From assembly GCA_029215795.1 (NCBI GenBank), contig JARDYH010000002.1, positions 358,076,973-358,140,972 on the forward strand: a DNA stretch of 64,000 bases, in the 5' to 3' direction. The translations under genes were made by a program, and so were the position numbers. Below, piece after piece: positions 24,660 through 50,680 of the stretch. Source of the stretch: Anniella stebbinsi (lineage: Eukaryota; Chordata; Lepidosauria; Squamata; Anniellidae). The notes under the pieces were generated by a model, which saw only the letters and a list, made by a program, of their open reading frames with translations, made no database searches and was not told where the DNA came from. Numbering within the stretch: the stretch's first letter is position 1; the number at the start of each line of letters is the position of its first letter.

Positions 24660-24775
24660 GGAATGCCTGGTTCACCCCAGATGTTTTGGACTTCAACTCC
24701 CATCAGCCCCCTCCAGCCAGCGTGGCCAGTGGTCTGGCACCCTGGGAGTTGTAGTCCAAAACATCTGGAGGTCAC
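24660..24775. repeat. Short palindromic repeat (CCAGATGTTTTGG type)
   Basis: CCCAGATGTTTTGGACTTCA and CCTGGGAGTTGTAGTCCAAA form well-paired arms around AGCCAGCGTGGCCAGTGG. Confidence 0.7.
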
Positions 24776-25120
24776 CACATTGAAGGAGGCCACAGTTGCG
24801 TGCTGACACTCACCACTTGGCCTCCATTTTTCAGTGCCATTTAGGGTTGGGGCAGATACAGTCCTGGTCAGTCCCTCATCTGTGACAAAGACATTGGAAG
24901 CACGCCATGGCGGTGGTGGGGATACATTGTTCCTGTTCCCCAGGCCCTTTCCTCGCCCAGGTGACATTTCCCCTCTCCCCCATTAACTGCAGCCCTATTG
25001 TTACATCAGAACTAAAGCTAACATTGCTTATGGCTGGCTTAAGATCTCCTCTTAACCACGTTTTGGAGACGGGATTAAGAAGGAAGGTAAACCCTGGTTA
25101 GCATTTAGTTCTCAGCAGCA

Positions 25121-25252
25121 CTGATGTAGGGCGTACCAGGCCGGGAGGCAGGAGAGAAGCAATCCCAAGAGCCCAACCTGGTGATGCCCAGAATTGAACC
25201 TGGGACCTTTTGCATGCAAAGCAGGTGCTCTCTGACTGAGCCACAGCCCCTC
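25121..25252 (-). mobile_element. tRNA-derived SINE, 5' part
   Basis: On the minus strand GGGGCTGTGGCTCAGTCAG, GCTTTGCATGCAAAAGGTCC and CAGGTTCAATTCTGGGCATC form A and B boxes. It could fold as a degenerate tRNA but lacks a proper acceptor stem, so it is called a SINE. Confidence 0.65.
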
Positions 25253-26639
25253 CGTCTCAGTTTGTAAGTGATGTGGTGGACAAAGCCAGTCATGTAGCCT
25301 CCACTTGAATTAATTCATCTACTTTGAATCTTTTTCAAGGGGAGGGGTGTAAGTTCTTCCCCCTCCCCATCACTACAATCACGTCTGCAACAAAGGGGTT
25401 GATTAACGACGTGAATGGACGGCTCTGTTCAAGGGTTTGGAACCAACTACCCACAGCTGTGGCCTCTGGCATTTAACGTACCTCTGGAAGAAGGTCACAC
25501 ACGCGGCTTTGTTCCAGGCCCTCGACCAGGCGGTTGCCGCTAGCATGCTGCTTGTGGGGCTGGAGAAGGCTAGTTAGTCTGACAGGCCACAGCGAGAAGG
25601 CAATGGTGTCGTCTTCTGATGACCAAGGCAGGTGGAGAGTAGACCTTCCTGCCCAGTGACTGAGAAAGGGCCTCAGAAGCGAGTGCCGGCCAGGGTGGGG
25701 GGGGGGGAACTCTTTCTCACGCCCCTGCACAGCTGCAGGTGGCTTTGAATCTCTGTCCTATGGCAGTTCCCCCATGTCCGCCCCACGTGCCTCCTCATCC
25801 CGTGGCTTCTGTCAAGCCAGTGCTTCTTGGGCCTGCATGGGATTACTTATTTAGATGGTTCCTGCCCTAGCAAAACAACTCCAGGCAAGTTGCAAAGCCT
25901 TTCGTTTGATCTAGACCTGGGTAGCATAATGGCTGAGATGGGGCTCTGCGAATGGGGAGACGCCCTGTTTAGATTTCACCTCCGGCACGTTCACACTTGG
26001 TCAGCTTGAGGCAGGCCGTTATTCTCTCATGTCGTGATGGTAATCCCAGCTTTACAGAACAGTTGTAATGAAAAACCAAGACTGGGTGTGTGAAATGCCA
26101 AGAAGACATGAAAAAATATCTCACGTAAACGCAAAGTGTCGTTGCTGCGTGGGAGAAGCCATGATGCGGCAGCAGAGAACGCGGCTCGTAGGTTTAAGGC
26201 TTGGTCCTCAGTCCTTAGAATCTCAGGTTCCAGGATCTAACGGGGCTAACGAAGACCCGAGCTGGGCTGGGTCGCTGCCGGTTCTATAGACATCACTCGC
26301 CTAGAGGGCATAAGGCAGGCCCTAATGGGAAGAGAACACTGAGGCATTTTCTGCTAAAATAGCAAGGGCACCTATAAACTATTTTGCTTAGCGAAGTTAT
26401 GGAGAGCCTCCCCCCCCCCCCCAGAGCTTTGTAGCAAAACCCAAAACACAACGGCTCAGGAAGTCCGCGGTGTTAGATGTCTCAGATTTCAAGACTGGTT
26501 TCTGTCAGAGTTGTAGAGCAGCATCCCTTCTTCTCATATCGCAGTTGTTGCATCTCCTCCTTCTTGCCCCTCAGCATTCCTTATCGAAATAAGATTTCAA
26601 AATAAATAAATCGAAAATACTCCAAGCGGCGTTGGGCCT

Positions 26640-26905
26640 CTTTCAACCCGAAGGCCGTTTTCCATTTTGGGGAAGTTCTCAGGAGCCACGTTCCATTGGT
26701 GGGTTTGGCCAAAGGCAAAATAGGGCAGGACTTAGAAATACCAGCTTATTTTAGCTTAAAGCTCTGAATTGCCAGTAACTGAGCCTTAGGAGAGGCATCT
26801 CAACTTTTTAGAGTGGAGTGGTGTGGTGGTGGAAACCAGGTAACCACCAAATGATCAAGATGGAATGGGTGGCCATCTAGGGAACTTCAGAGGGCTGGAT
26901 TTGGC
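26640..26905. mobile_element. Decayed copy of the CAGGGGTGGGGAACCT element
   Basis: GGCCAAAGGCAAAATAGGGC, GCCTTAGGAGAGGCATCTCA and TTCAGAGGGCTGGATTTGG match the other copies. The ends are poorly preserved. Confidence 0.55.
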
Positions 26906-27134
26906 CCATATGCAAAATGTACCATGTTTGTTGCAGATTTGGGAATGGAGAGGGTGGAATAGAGCTGACTGTGGACCTGCTCAGCATCACGGCTGAAGCA
27001 GTGGAAGCCGCGAGTGTGTTGTCTGGCTCAAAGTGGGCCATAGCTATTATACTGATAAAGCGGAGCTGAGACACGGGTGTGGTTATTAACTAATTTGTGC
27101 GCCTTCACCAGTCTACACAGCATGTTACGGAACA

Positions 27135-27270
27135 GTCTTCTCCAACTTGGCACCCCCTGGATGTCTAGGACTGCAAGTCCCATCATTGCTAGCCAGCATG
27201 GCCAAGCTCCATGCTGGCTGGGAATGATGGGGGTTGTAGTCCAATGCACCTGGAGAACGCCAGGTTAGGG
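27135..27270. repeat. Short palindromic repeat, near complete
   Basis: The left end CTCCAACTTGGCACCCCCTG and the right end CCTGGAGAACGCCAGGTTAGG are inverted. The centre has two overlapping AGCCAGCATGGCCAAG / CCATGCTGGCTGG palindromes. Confidence 0.7.
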
Positions 27271-27609
27271 AAGGATGTTATAGAATAGCATGAATAAGAT
27301 CAGGACCGCCATAGGACAGCTTTAGATTCCTCTCATAGTTCACCGAAATCTAACGCTTGACACATCAGCTTCCCCTCTTAAGGCCGATTCATGTTACCCT
27401 TTTTGTGGCAACTCGGCATCAAAAGTTAAGCATTTTTGGATCAGATCCAAAGTCCAACCAGCAGAGATCCAACAGAATCTCCCAATAGTGGCCAGCCTGG
27501 GAAGCCCCCAGGAAGCTTACAACTTGGACAAAATGGAGAAAGCTATGGTTGCTGGTCTGGTAGTCAAAGGACTATGAACAGAGAAACTCCACTTGTAGGT
27601 ACTGTGACT

Positions 27610-27725
27610 AATAACGGCCTGTCCTCCATGCATTTGCGTAATTGTTTTTTGAAAAAGCCATCAGACCCAAGGGGCCGTCACTGCGTCATGTGGCAACAAA
27701 TTCCAGAAGTTAATGATTGTTGAAA
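27610..27725 (+). mobile_element. CR1-like repeat fragment, decayed
   Basis: GGCCTGTCCTCCATGCATTT, AAAAAGCCATCAGACCCAAG and GGCAACAAATTCCAGAAGTT match the central part with many changes. Confidence 0.4.
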
Positions 27726-28239
27726 TCTGGGCCAGAAGCCAGAAGACTGAAGCATGAGATGCTGGGAACAGGCCCTGAGGGTGATCAGCCAGACGGACGT
27801 AGGAGTCAAGGTCAACACTAGGTTGTTGCCTAAGCAAAGCCCTACCCTGACCTGGAAGCTTTTTGTTTCCTTCTTTTCAAGGTTGAAGGATCCAAGGGGG
27901 CTTCCTGGGCTGAGGGGCAGAGCCCTTAAGAGTCCAGGAGGGTATTGTAGCCCTGAGACCCTGTCAATCCCCAGCCCCTCAGGGAAGTGGAGCCCAGACC
28001 TGAAGTTCCCTGCTTCTAGCGCTCCCTCGGCAACACAACTGGCTCCATTGTTCCCTACAGAGTGTGGATTGCCTTACATTGACTGTGCCAGCCACTGGTT
28101 AAGCCACTTTAGGGAGCTGTAGATTGGTGGATCTGCAGTAGTCATGTGGTGAACCATGACCTGCACATTCCGGACAGGGCAATATCAGGAATACATTTCC
28201 TCTGATTCAGTTGGCGTCATGTGTCCAGGGAAGGAAGGA

Positions 28240-28261
28240 ATCATCATCATCATCATCATCA
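28240..28261. repeat. (ATC)n microsatellite
   Basis: Seven ATC units. Confidence 0.9.
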
Positions 28262-28693
28262 TACAAGAGGACAGGTTAAAATATTTTGGTGAATTGGGTT
28301 CTATCCACTGTAAACAGAGGGCAATAATTCCAGAAGAGATACCTCTCTAAGGTGGACCCAAGAAGTCAATAATTGCAGCACAAGCCACTATGGGATGGCC
28401 AAGTGCTATAAGCCCACACAGCTCTCCATATAGTCATAGTTGCATTGCAGGATCCACCCTATAATAAAGGGTCACTTGAACTAGTGGCTTGAAATTGCAT
28501 TCCAGCAAGATCTGGGGAATGACATACCAGCGTGGGAAGCTGTTTTAATCAACCTCAGACTATCGTCCATCTGGTCCAATATTCTCTACTCTGACGGACA
28601 GAGGTCTGCAGCGTCTTAGGGAAAGAGGGCCTTTCACCTTCCCCTTTTATCACTGGAGGTGCCAGGGGTTGAGCCTGGCACCTTCGACATGCA

Positions 28694-28818
28694 ACACATC
28701 CCAATCTGGTGCCCTCCAGATCTTTTGGACTTCAGCTCCCATCAGTTCTAGCCAGCATAGCTATAGGTGAAGAATGCTGGGAGATGTTGTCCAAAACATC
28801 TGGAGGACACCCAACTGG
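28694..28818. repeat. Short palindromic repeat, near complete
   Basis: AATCTGGTGCCCTCCAGATC on the left and TCTGGAGGACACCCAACTGG on the right, with GAATGCTGGGAGATGTTGTC inside. Confidence 0.68.
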
Positions 28819-29087
28819 GGAAGATGGCTATAGAGTCATAAGAAAATTGTTCTCCAATCTTGGATTCCACCAGAAGGGAAGTAGCAGCAGGCTTGAGGGA
28901 ACCCCAGACATTGCAGAATGCAGAAAGTTAAAAAAAAAAAACTTTTGGGGGTGGTAGTAGAACCTTGAGGTGGAGGTGGGCTGCTCAAAAACATTCAAAT
29001 AAGAACTGGGCATGCTCAATGGCCACAAAATGTTAGGTGACTGTTGCTTGGGGGGCGGGGTGGGTGGGTAATGGAAAACCAGGGGGC

Positions 29088-29200
29088 AGAGCAGGATGCA
29101 GTGCAAACGGGTTTCCCATGGAAAGCTGGTTGGCCACTCTGAACGGAATGCTGGACCCTTTTTCTGATCCAACATGGTTCTTCTCGTGGTCTTACGTTTC
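29088..29200 (-). mobile_element. CR1-like repeat fragment, reversed
   Basis: AGCTGGTTGGCCACTCTGAA, CGGAATGCTGGACCC and CTGATCCAACATGGTTCTTC are the family start in reverse. Confidence 0.5.
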
Positions 29201-30364
29201 TGCTGCTTGAAATCTGCCCTCATACCATCCCAAGAAGAAGAGATGTGCAAGATAGGCCCAGGGTGGGGGAGCTGAGGACTGGCCATTTGCAAGAAGGCAA
29301 TAATGAGTTGGACTTTTCAGGGTCGATTCAAACTGGAATTGAGATATTTGGGGAGGAGTCAGTTGCTGAAGACGAGGGAGAGCGAGGGACTGTGTGGCCG
29401 GGGGTCTAGCAACGAGGAAGGTGGAATGGGACCCTTGCACCATGCGGCTAGACCAGGCTTGGGGCTGTTTTCTTGCAGTCTAGGGGAGAAGACGGCCTGC
29501 CTTGCTCATCCCTTGGCATCTTTCATCACCAAACGACTGGAAAGGGAATGCGGAAAAAGGTTCTGTAAAATACTTTCAGGGGTGGGAAGAGGGGGGACGA
29601 CCGAAATTGCACGTCTGATCTGCGAAGGCCAGGACGGCAGAGTTGCTGCCTTTGGATTCCACCCACTCTGGTTTGGGTGCAGTCCGGGCAATTTCCTGTC
29701 GCACTCCAAATTCCTGTGGCACTTCTCTGTGGCTAGCCATGATGAAGAGGGCTTTGCCTTGGAATTGATTGGCCGGGTCAGCAGGCTTGGGCTGGGCCCC
29801 TGAGCCGACCACACGTGGGGAGGATTCCATAGCCCCTCCTGTTTATTGCTGTGCAGTCTTGTCCTGCCCTGGGTGGGTGGGTTGTATGCTTTTGCCACAG
29901 GATGGGAGGCTGGGAAACCTGTATGGCTGCAGCAAAGCATCTCAAGTCTTGCAGTTGGAGCTTGTGGGGCAGGTTCTGCTGCATCTTGCCAGAAGCCTAA
30001 ATGTTTACAAAAACCGGGGGAATGTTTCTGGTCCTCAAAGCTACAGGGAGAAAGCCTACAGATATACTGAAGGCGGAGTGAGCTGTCGTTAAATGAAATC
30101 TTGGGGAGGCGGGAGCTTTATTCTTTGCAGCTCTTTCTGTCTCCTGTATCATTTCCACACACCCATTGCTGCCTGAGCCTTTCCCTCCACCGCTTTTCTC
30201 CTGTTCCTGATAATAAAGCATCCAGGTGCTACAAAATGAACCATCCTAGTTTGCAACCAACTGAACTATGAAGCAACTTTATGCTGATTGATGCAATTTC
30301 CTGGATTTTTTTCTCTAAGAAATGGGGCTGGTGTCCCCACTACCAAGCCAAGCAATGGAAGGCA

Positions 30365-30650
30365 GGAGAACACATGGATTGATTGATTGGTTGGTTGGTT
30401 GATTGAAGGATAGATAGATTGATTGGTTGATTTGGGTTGTACCCTGCGTTTCTGCCAAGAAAAATGGCACTCAAGGCGGCTTACAATCATAAATAAAACT
30501 TGATCCAAACTATAATGAAACAGTAAAGTGCCATAAAAACACAGCAGCAACAGAATAAGAACAGTGCCCAACCCAACAGACCTGCTTACATGCCAAAGCC
30601 TTCTTGAAGAAAGCAGTCTGTGCATGCCAGCGCAAGGACAGCAGAGAGGG
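30365..30650 (-). mobile_element. LINE 3' end (L2/CR1-like), reversed and short
   Basis: A (GATT)n-like tail lies at about 30378-30430. CACTCAAGGCGGCTTACAAT, then an A-rich stretch with AAAACACAGCAGCAACAGAA, fit the same group. Confidence 0.45.
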
Positions 30651-31217
30651 AGCAGACGTACCCTCCCAGCTGAATTGCACCTCCTCTATTTATCTGGTGC
30701 CTCAGTGTTTTAGGATGCTGTCTTGAAAGTTGCTGCTAACCCAAGATTATCAGCCAGTTAAAGATGCTTGATCCTCTGCATGTTTATTTGGAAATCCCAC
30801 TGAACCCAATGGAACTTACTCCCAAGCGAGTCTGCATAGGATGGCAGCCATACAGTGATACGGTGCAATCTTATGCACGTCTACTCTGAACCCCCCCCCC
30901 ACTCAAGATGGCAGCTTTGGCATGCTTCCCTTTTAGTTGCTCCTAGCTCAGGCAATCAAAATACATTGTGCAGCTATTTCGTCTTTTCCTTCTTAATGAA
31001 TTCTTTGAGGAATTAAAAAAAGAAGCTGCAGCAGCAGTGGAGGGTGTACAGTCTGAGATTCTGTGTCACGTGTAGATCACATAATTACAAATCTGGTGTT
31101 TGGAGGGTCATCTCAGTTTATTAAGCTGAGATTTGACCGTGCCTTTTAGCTGGACACGCAGCCCCTTCGCTCTGCTCTTCAAACAAGCAATCAAACCAGG
31201 AACTTGTACATTTAACT

Positions 31218-31370
31218 GCAGTTTCTCATTTCGCCCAAACCAGGAAACAATGGATAAAGGCTTCTGAACAAGCTAGGATATTAAGCCAACTTCAAACCAT
31301 GGCTTAAGATCTTGGCTTGTCCTGAAGCCACTAACCATAATTTCCTGGTTTAGGTGAAATGGGAAACTAT
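31218..31370. repeat. Inverted repeat (MITE core) around AACCAGGAAA
   Basis: The left arm GCAGTTTCTCATTTCGCCC-AAACCAGGAAACAATGG pairs with the right arm CCATAATTTCCTGGTTTAGG-TGAAATGGGAAACTA. The arms are about 36 bp with an 80-bp loop. It is probably part of a nonautonomous DNA element. Confidence 0.55.
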
Positions 31371-32649
31371 AGTCTGCCATTGTCCTGATTTCATTGCTTT
31401 CTCATGCAAAGGGTGAAGGAAAGTAGCTGTGTGCTCAAGCGAAAACACTCATTCATATCTCAGCTTATTAAGCTGTGATTAAAATCGTCTTGAGTTCTGC
31501 CTCTTTCTCCCTCTGTTCTGTGGAGCCTATGTAACTGTAGGGTTTTGGAGCCTGCATGACTGTTTGACCTCCAATCTTAGGTCTCATTGGTGCATTGGAA
31601 CCAGACTTTAAACCTGCAATTAAAGTTTTTGTTCATCGACCAAGCGATTTTAATCGATCAAAGCTGTGAAGTTATTAAAGCAAACGTACTTTCTGGTCTT
31701 CGCTCCGTTCCCTTCCCTTCCCCCAACCCCAGACCTGGCAATTTTTCATTTCTCCTTCTGTGTATTTCTTCTTTCTCATATTTATTTTAAAATACAATAA
31801 AAATTAATATTAAATCAGGGCGGGGAGGAGAGAATAGAAAAGGACCTTCGAAATGACTCAGTCAGCCCTCCAGGCAAATCCTACTGTGAATGAGGTTGGT
31901 TGTTTCAGGCCCTTGGGGACTGGAGGGTGAAAAGGCAAATCTGTTGGCTCTCCCAGCATAGCGCCTCAGCAACTGTCAATTTGGTCCACGGAGGCAACGC
32001 CGAGGTCGGCAGGAATTCCAGAGCACGACGCTCCTCTTCTCTGCCGGGATTCCTGCGGTAGTTAAAAAAGACGTCGCCAAAACAAAAGCAAAAAGAAAGC
32101 ACCCAAAAAAGACCGAACAGCCCGGAGGAGCCTTACCCCAGCGCCTCCGAGGCTCCGGAAATTGTTCCCACATGACGCTGGGGAAGATTTAAAGTCCTCA
32201 AAATGTTGTAACGCTGCAGATCCCTCAGTAAAATCCCCTCTAAGTAGAAGGTGACCAAGACACACATTCTGGGGATATGGCAGCTGGTTCAAGAGTGCTG
32301 GGGGGGGGGGGGGCTCTTTAAATCAGTACGGCAGAGGAAAAGTATTGGGTTGAGTTAGCCTGTTGTGGATTCTGATTTGCGAAGTGTTTTGCAATCTTTT
32401 CTGTTTTGCCGTCACAACAAGCCTGTGGGGTAGAGTAGGCTGCACCTTATGCCCATTTAATGGATGGCAGACCAGAGCCAGAGAGAGAGAGAGTAGCTCA
32501 GGGCACATCCACTCTACGAATCCATCCCAGAGATGGCCTGGTTGTGCAAATTCAAGCTAATACCTCATTTTTACGCATGCATGTGTATTATGGGGGCTCA
32601 CCAAGAGTGTAAAGGAGTTAAATGAGAAATGTGAGCGAGAGGAATGCCA

Positions 32650-33000
32650 GGCAGGAGGAGGGATGTCTTGAGAACTTTGTTTCAAGTTTGCAGATCACTC
32701 GGAAATGCCCTGTGTGAAATCCCGAACGCAAATGGAACGTTGCTCGCAAATTCTCAAACTGGCCTTCATGTCTGCAAAATATGTACTTGGAAAATGCACA
32801 ATGTTTTATCAAAATGTACAAGTTTCTCAAAATGCATACATTTTAAAATCGCCCACGTTTTAGTCTATGGTGGAAATTGTGCAAATTTGGGAATTGCTTT
32901 TGCAACTTTCACATTCTGTGGCTGTCCATTTCGTGCAATCCCCCCTGTCACAATTCGAGGAAAGACGAGCCGCGAGCTGCTGATGTTTGGAGAATCTTGG
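32650..33000. mobile_element. Possible interior of the CTAGGGATG MITE family
   Basis: The AAATTTGGGAATTGC, GCAAATTCTCAAACTGG and AAAATGCATACATTTT words resemble the interiors of the two CTAGGGATG-ended elements. Clear inverted ends were not found. Confidence 0.3.
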
Positions 33001-33429
33001 CGAGCTTGAACATCGCTCGCTTGCCTATCTCGAAGTGGGGCATCCTAAAATGTAGGGGTGCTGGTTGGGGTGGGTGGAATCCAGTGTTTTAGGACTGGAA
33101 TGTTGAAGGGACAGAAAGCAGATGAATAGACAAATTGCTATTTGGGAAAGGCGTCTCGCCCTGAAAGGCATGGGAGCAGAGTAGAAAAGGGCAGGTAAAG
33201 GCATGAAGTGTGGGTTAGCGCTGCATTTTCTTGTTAACCCACTCAGAGCCTCTGGGATCGTGGGGGAGGGAAGGGGCTAAAAATCCCAACTAAATGCATG
33301 AATGAAAATTACTCATCACACGATGACTCGTACCTGGGCCCAGGCCCACAGAAGAGACTGCAGCGTGGGGGGGGGGATGTCCCCTTTGAATGTCCTCCCA
33401 CATTAAATACACACACCACACATATCAAT

Positions 33430-33432
<3 letters not shown>

Positions 33433-33460
<28 letters not shown>
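33433..33460. repeat. (AT)n microsatellite
   Basis: About 14 AT units. Confidence 0.9.
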
Positions 33461-33764
33461 GCTATAGCACATAAGAGAGAAGTTCTAACTCATCTGTTTG
33501 CCTTCTGTGCCCCCTTTCTGTGTGCAGGTTGTTTAAAAGTTAGGAAAGAATTCAATAGTGGCATTTCCCTCCTCTTCCCCCCCCCCCCCGACCTCTAATC
33601 TGAAGTGATGCTATCCGTCCTGCCATTTCATTCCCTTTAATGTGTGACTTGACTCAGGGGCTGAGCTGAAATGGCCTCTCCCCTTTGGTACTGCTTGTAG
33701 GCTGTAGGGGAAGTTTTGCGACAAGTGGACTTTCCAGTATTCCCTGCTACTGCTAGGTGCATTT

Positions 33765-34365
33765 TTTTCCCTATTTATGTATTTATTTAAACATTTATTT
33801 AAACATTTATATCCTGCCCTATATCACAAGGATCTCAGGGCGGCGTACAGATAAAATCATACATATAAAAAAGAACAATAAATATACAATTCTAAAACAA
33901 ATTAAACCATTCATATGTTAAAACCAATATGAAATTTTAAAACAGCAAAATACAGTTAAAACAAGGCAGTGTGCAGGCTGGTGGATTTAGCCATCAAAGG
34001 CTTTGTTAAAAAGCCATGTCTTAACCTGGGGCTGAAATGAAGTCAGCGCTGGCGCCAGTCGGGCCTCCAGGGGGAGAGCATTCCACAGACGGGGTGCCAC
34101 AGCAGAGAAAGCCCTCTCCCATGTCCCACCATAGCGTATATCTCTTGTTGGTGGGGCATGGAGAAGGACCCCTCTGATAGATCTTAGGTCTCGGGCAGGC
34201 AGCTATAGTATCGAGGTCCCAAGCCATTGAGGGCTTTAAACGTCATTACCAACACCTTGAATTCCGACCGGAAACGTATCGGCAGCCAGTGCAATTCCCT
34301 TAAGTCCGGTGTTATATGGTCTCTATGAGATGTTCCAATCAGCAGTCTAGCTGCTGCACAAGAGT
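33765..34365 (-). mobile_element. LINE 3' end (L2/CR1-like), reversed
   Basis: The left edge is an ATTTATTTAAAC tail. Then CTCAGGGCGGCGTACAG, GAGCATTCCACAGACGGGGT, GCCATTGAGGGCTTTAAACG and GGCAGCCAGTGCAATTCCC. About 600 bp. Confidence 0.6.
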
Positions 34366-34906
34366 GTGGGGAATGAGCATTGCCCTCGCTGTGATCTGGC
34401 TTTATGATGATGGCGTATAGCCAATGAGAGCTGGGCTACATGATGAGGACTGAAGGCAATTCAGAATGAGGGCAATGTCTCCTACTCTGACTTTAGGGCA
34501 TCTTGTGGATGGAGACACACACACACAGGCACCCAGCAGCAGAGACATGCTATTTCTGCCAATGCAAAGAACGGTGAAACACATAGCCAAAAAGCTAAGC
34601 AGGTGGGGATGGGCCTTTGTGAAGTCTTCTGCCCTACCACCACCAAGACCCCCCTTTTAAACTGGGAAAGTTAGCCAGCGAACCTTCGGCAGCATTAGGA
34701 CTGATTTCATTGAATGGTTCCCTTGGGTCTGAGGCGGCTTGGAAGTTCCAAGTTCTTGATCAGTTAACAGCTCATTCGTGATATGCTAGTGATTCCAATG
34801 CTGTGGCCAAGAAGTGCTGGCCATAGTTGTTTGTTGGCTTTATGATTAAATTTTTAAATGCCTTTGGGAGGGAGATGGAGAGGTTGCGACTGAAAATCAG
34901 AATGGA

Positions 34907-34938
34907 AAATCGATTGATTGATTGATTGATTGATTGAT
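34907..34938. repeat. (GATT)n microsatellite
   Basis: Seven to eight GATT units about 85 bp upstream of EPHB3 exon 4. Confidence 0.9.
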
Positions 34939-35022
34939 GCACATGTGAATCATTTATAAGTTTCTACATATGGGCCACTCAGGATCTCTTGCATGCTGGT
35001 CTCTGTGTGTTTTTTCTTCCAG

Positions 35023-49362
<14,340 letters not shown>

Positions 49363-50680
49363 CCGCTGAGGACTCTTGAGTTTGGAACGGACCCAACAGG
49401 GGAGTCTCCCTAGGATTCTAGTTTGTGGTGCTGCCCAGCTTCCTGAGTTTGGGGAGGAGGGTCTTCTCCCTCCTCCCCCCACCCCCTTATCTTTGCATGG
49501 AGCTTCTTGGCTTGACAACAGACCTGTGGTGGAACGGACTAGGATGATCCTAGCTAGATTAAAGGCACTCTGGGGGGGAGGAGCGAGAAGGAGCCCTGCC
49601 TCTCCCCCTGTTCTTACTTTGCTGTTGCGCACTTGGGATTGTGTGCCAGCAATGCAGAGTCTTCATATTGAAGGCAGATTATGGAGTAGGGGGAAGCATG
49701 AGGTCGCTCCCGGCCCCTTTGCTCCCTTCGCCTATCTTGACGTTCACCATCTCCATCTCCCTCCAATGGTGCCGTCGGCCTACAGCCCTTCTGCCTCTTC
49801 AGGTTTATCTAACTCGGTGCTGGCACGCAGCCACCTTCTGCGTGCCCGTCGGAAGCGGTTGCCGCGGCGCCCTCCTCCGCCTCCATCCATGCCAAGAGGA
49901 AAAGGAACCCCGAACCCACGAACGAAGGAACCTGCTAGAGCTGCCCCTCGCCTGGAGAGGGTGAGGGCAGGGAATCTGGCGGGATGTTTCCCCCGCACGG
50001 CCTGAGGCGCTGGGCCGAGCCCAGCTCCACCTGGGAGCAACGTCTGCAAGGGGAATAGCCTCTGGCCTGTTTGAGCCCGGCATTTTGGGACTACAAAGCC
50101 GGTGCGGGCTTCTCTGCGGGGGCGTTGGGCCAGCCGGCTCTGCATCTTGCATCCACGGCCCTGTGGTTTCCAGAAGCCCTTCAGCGCACGTTTGCACAGA
50201 GATCGGATGGACGGATGGACGTTCAGGGCAGCCTGCCCTCCCAGCGGGATTCAGGAGAGAGAAGGCTGAGCAGGGTGGCGGAGTCCCGCAAGCTCCCTCC
50301 CTCCCCACCTCATGTTTTATGCAGGAAGGAGCAGGCTCTGTCAGCTGCGCGCCCGTCTCTGCGGATCCGTTGCTTGACACACGCTGTGATCGCTGCCAAA
50401 AAGACTGGAACACTCCTCCTCCTCTTCATCATCATCATCTTTTCTTTTTTGGGGTTCTTGGTTTTATTTTTATTTTCATTATTTTATTGTTATTTTATTT
50501 TTTATTTTTTTTGCTTTCTCTCCGAAAGCTTCTGCAGCCCTGAGCCGAGGGAGCAAGAGGGTCCCTCGCGGGGCGGGCGGGCGAGCGGCTTGCATGTGGA
50601 AGAGTGCGTGTACAGGGCCGTCTGAACCGTGCAGGAGGGCATGGGCAGAATAAAGACCATAACCATTTTACTTGAGTTTC
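49363..50680 (+). other. EPHB3: EPHB3 3'UTR
   Basis: The sequence between the stop codon and the first good polyadenylation signal is about 1.3 kb with no intron signals that I can see. It is GC-rich in its first kilobase. It then has a U-rich tract at about 50425-50520 with several ATTTTATT-like repeats that could act as an AU/U-rich stability element. A 209-codon open frame at 49376-50005 is taken as chance in GC-rich DNA. The exact cleavage site is inferred, not seen. Confidence 0.75.
50649..50654 (+). terminator. EPHB3: Polyadenylation signal AATAAA of EPHB3
   Basis: AATAAA lies about 1290 bp after the EPHB3 stop and is the first canonical hexamer I noticed downstream. The following 60 bases are T- and TC-rich, consistent with a downstream element. 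Cleavage is expected about 15-30 bases further on. Confidence 0.7.

Larger units (their letters stand above)
1..35022 (+). other. EPHB3: EPHB3 intron 3 (partial, at least 35 kb)
   Basis: Everything before exon 4 is read as intron 3, because exon 4 begins in phase 1 and no ligand-binding-domain exon could be seen. I read the open frames on both strands for Eph N-terminal motifs and found none. The stretch contains the repeats listed separately and otherwise unassigned unique-looking sequence. A nested unrelated gene cannot be fully excluded, but no open frame looked conserved. Confidence 0.7.

Noticed and set aside
24422..24967. 181-codon minus-strand open frame
   Set aside because: It overlaps a short palindromic repeat and has no protein-family resemblance; probably chance.
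25121..25252. tRNA gene on the minus strand
   Set aside because: A and B boxes are present, but there is no paired acceptor stem and the sequence recurs as a SINE head.
1..35022. EPHB3 exons 1-3 within the window
   Set aside because: No ligand-binding-domain motif with splice sites was seen on the + strand.
49376..50005. 209-codon open frame right after the EPHB3 stop
   Set aside because: It lies in the GC-rich 3'UTR, has low-complexity Pro/Arg-rich composition and no recognisable domain.
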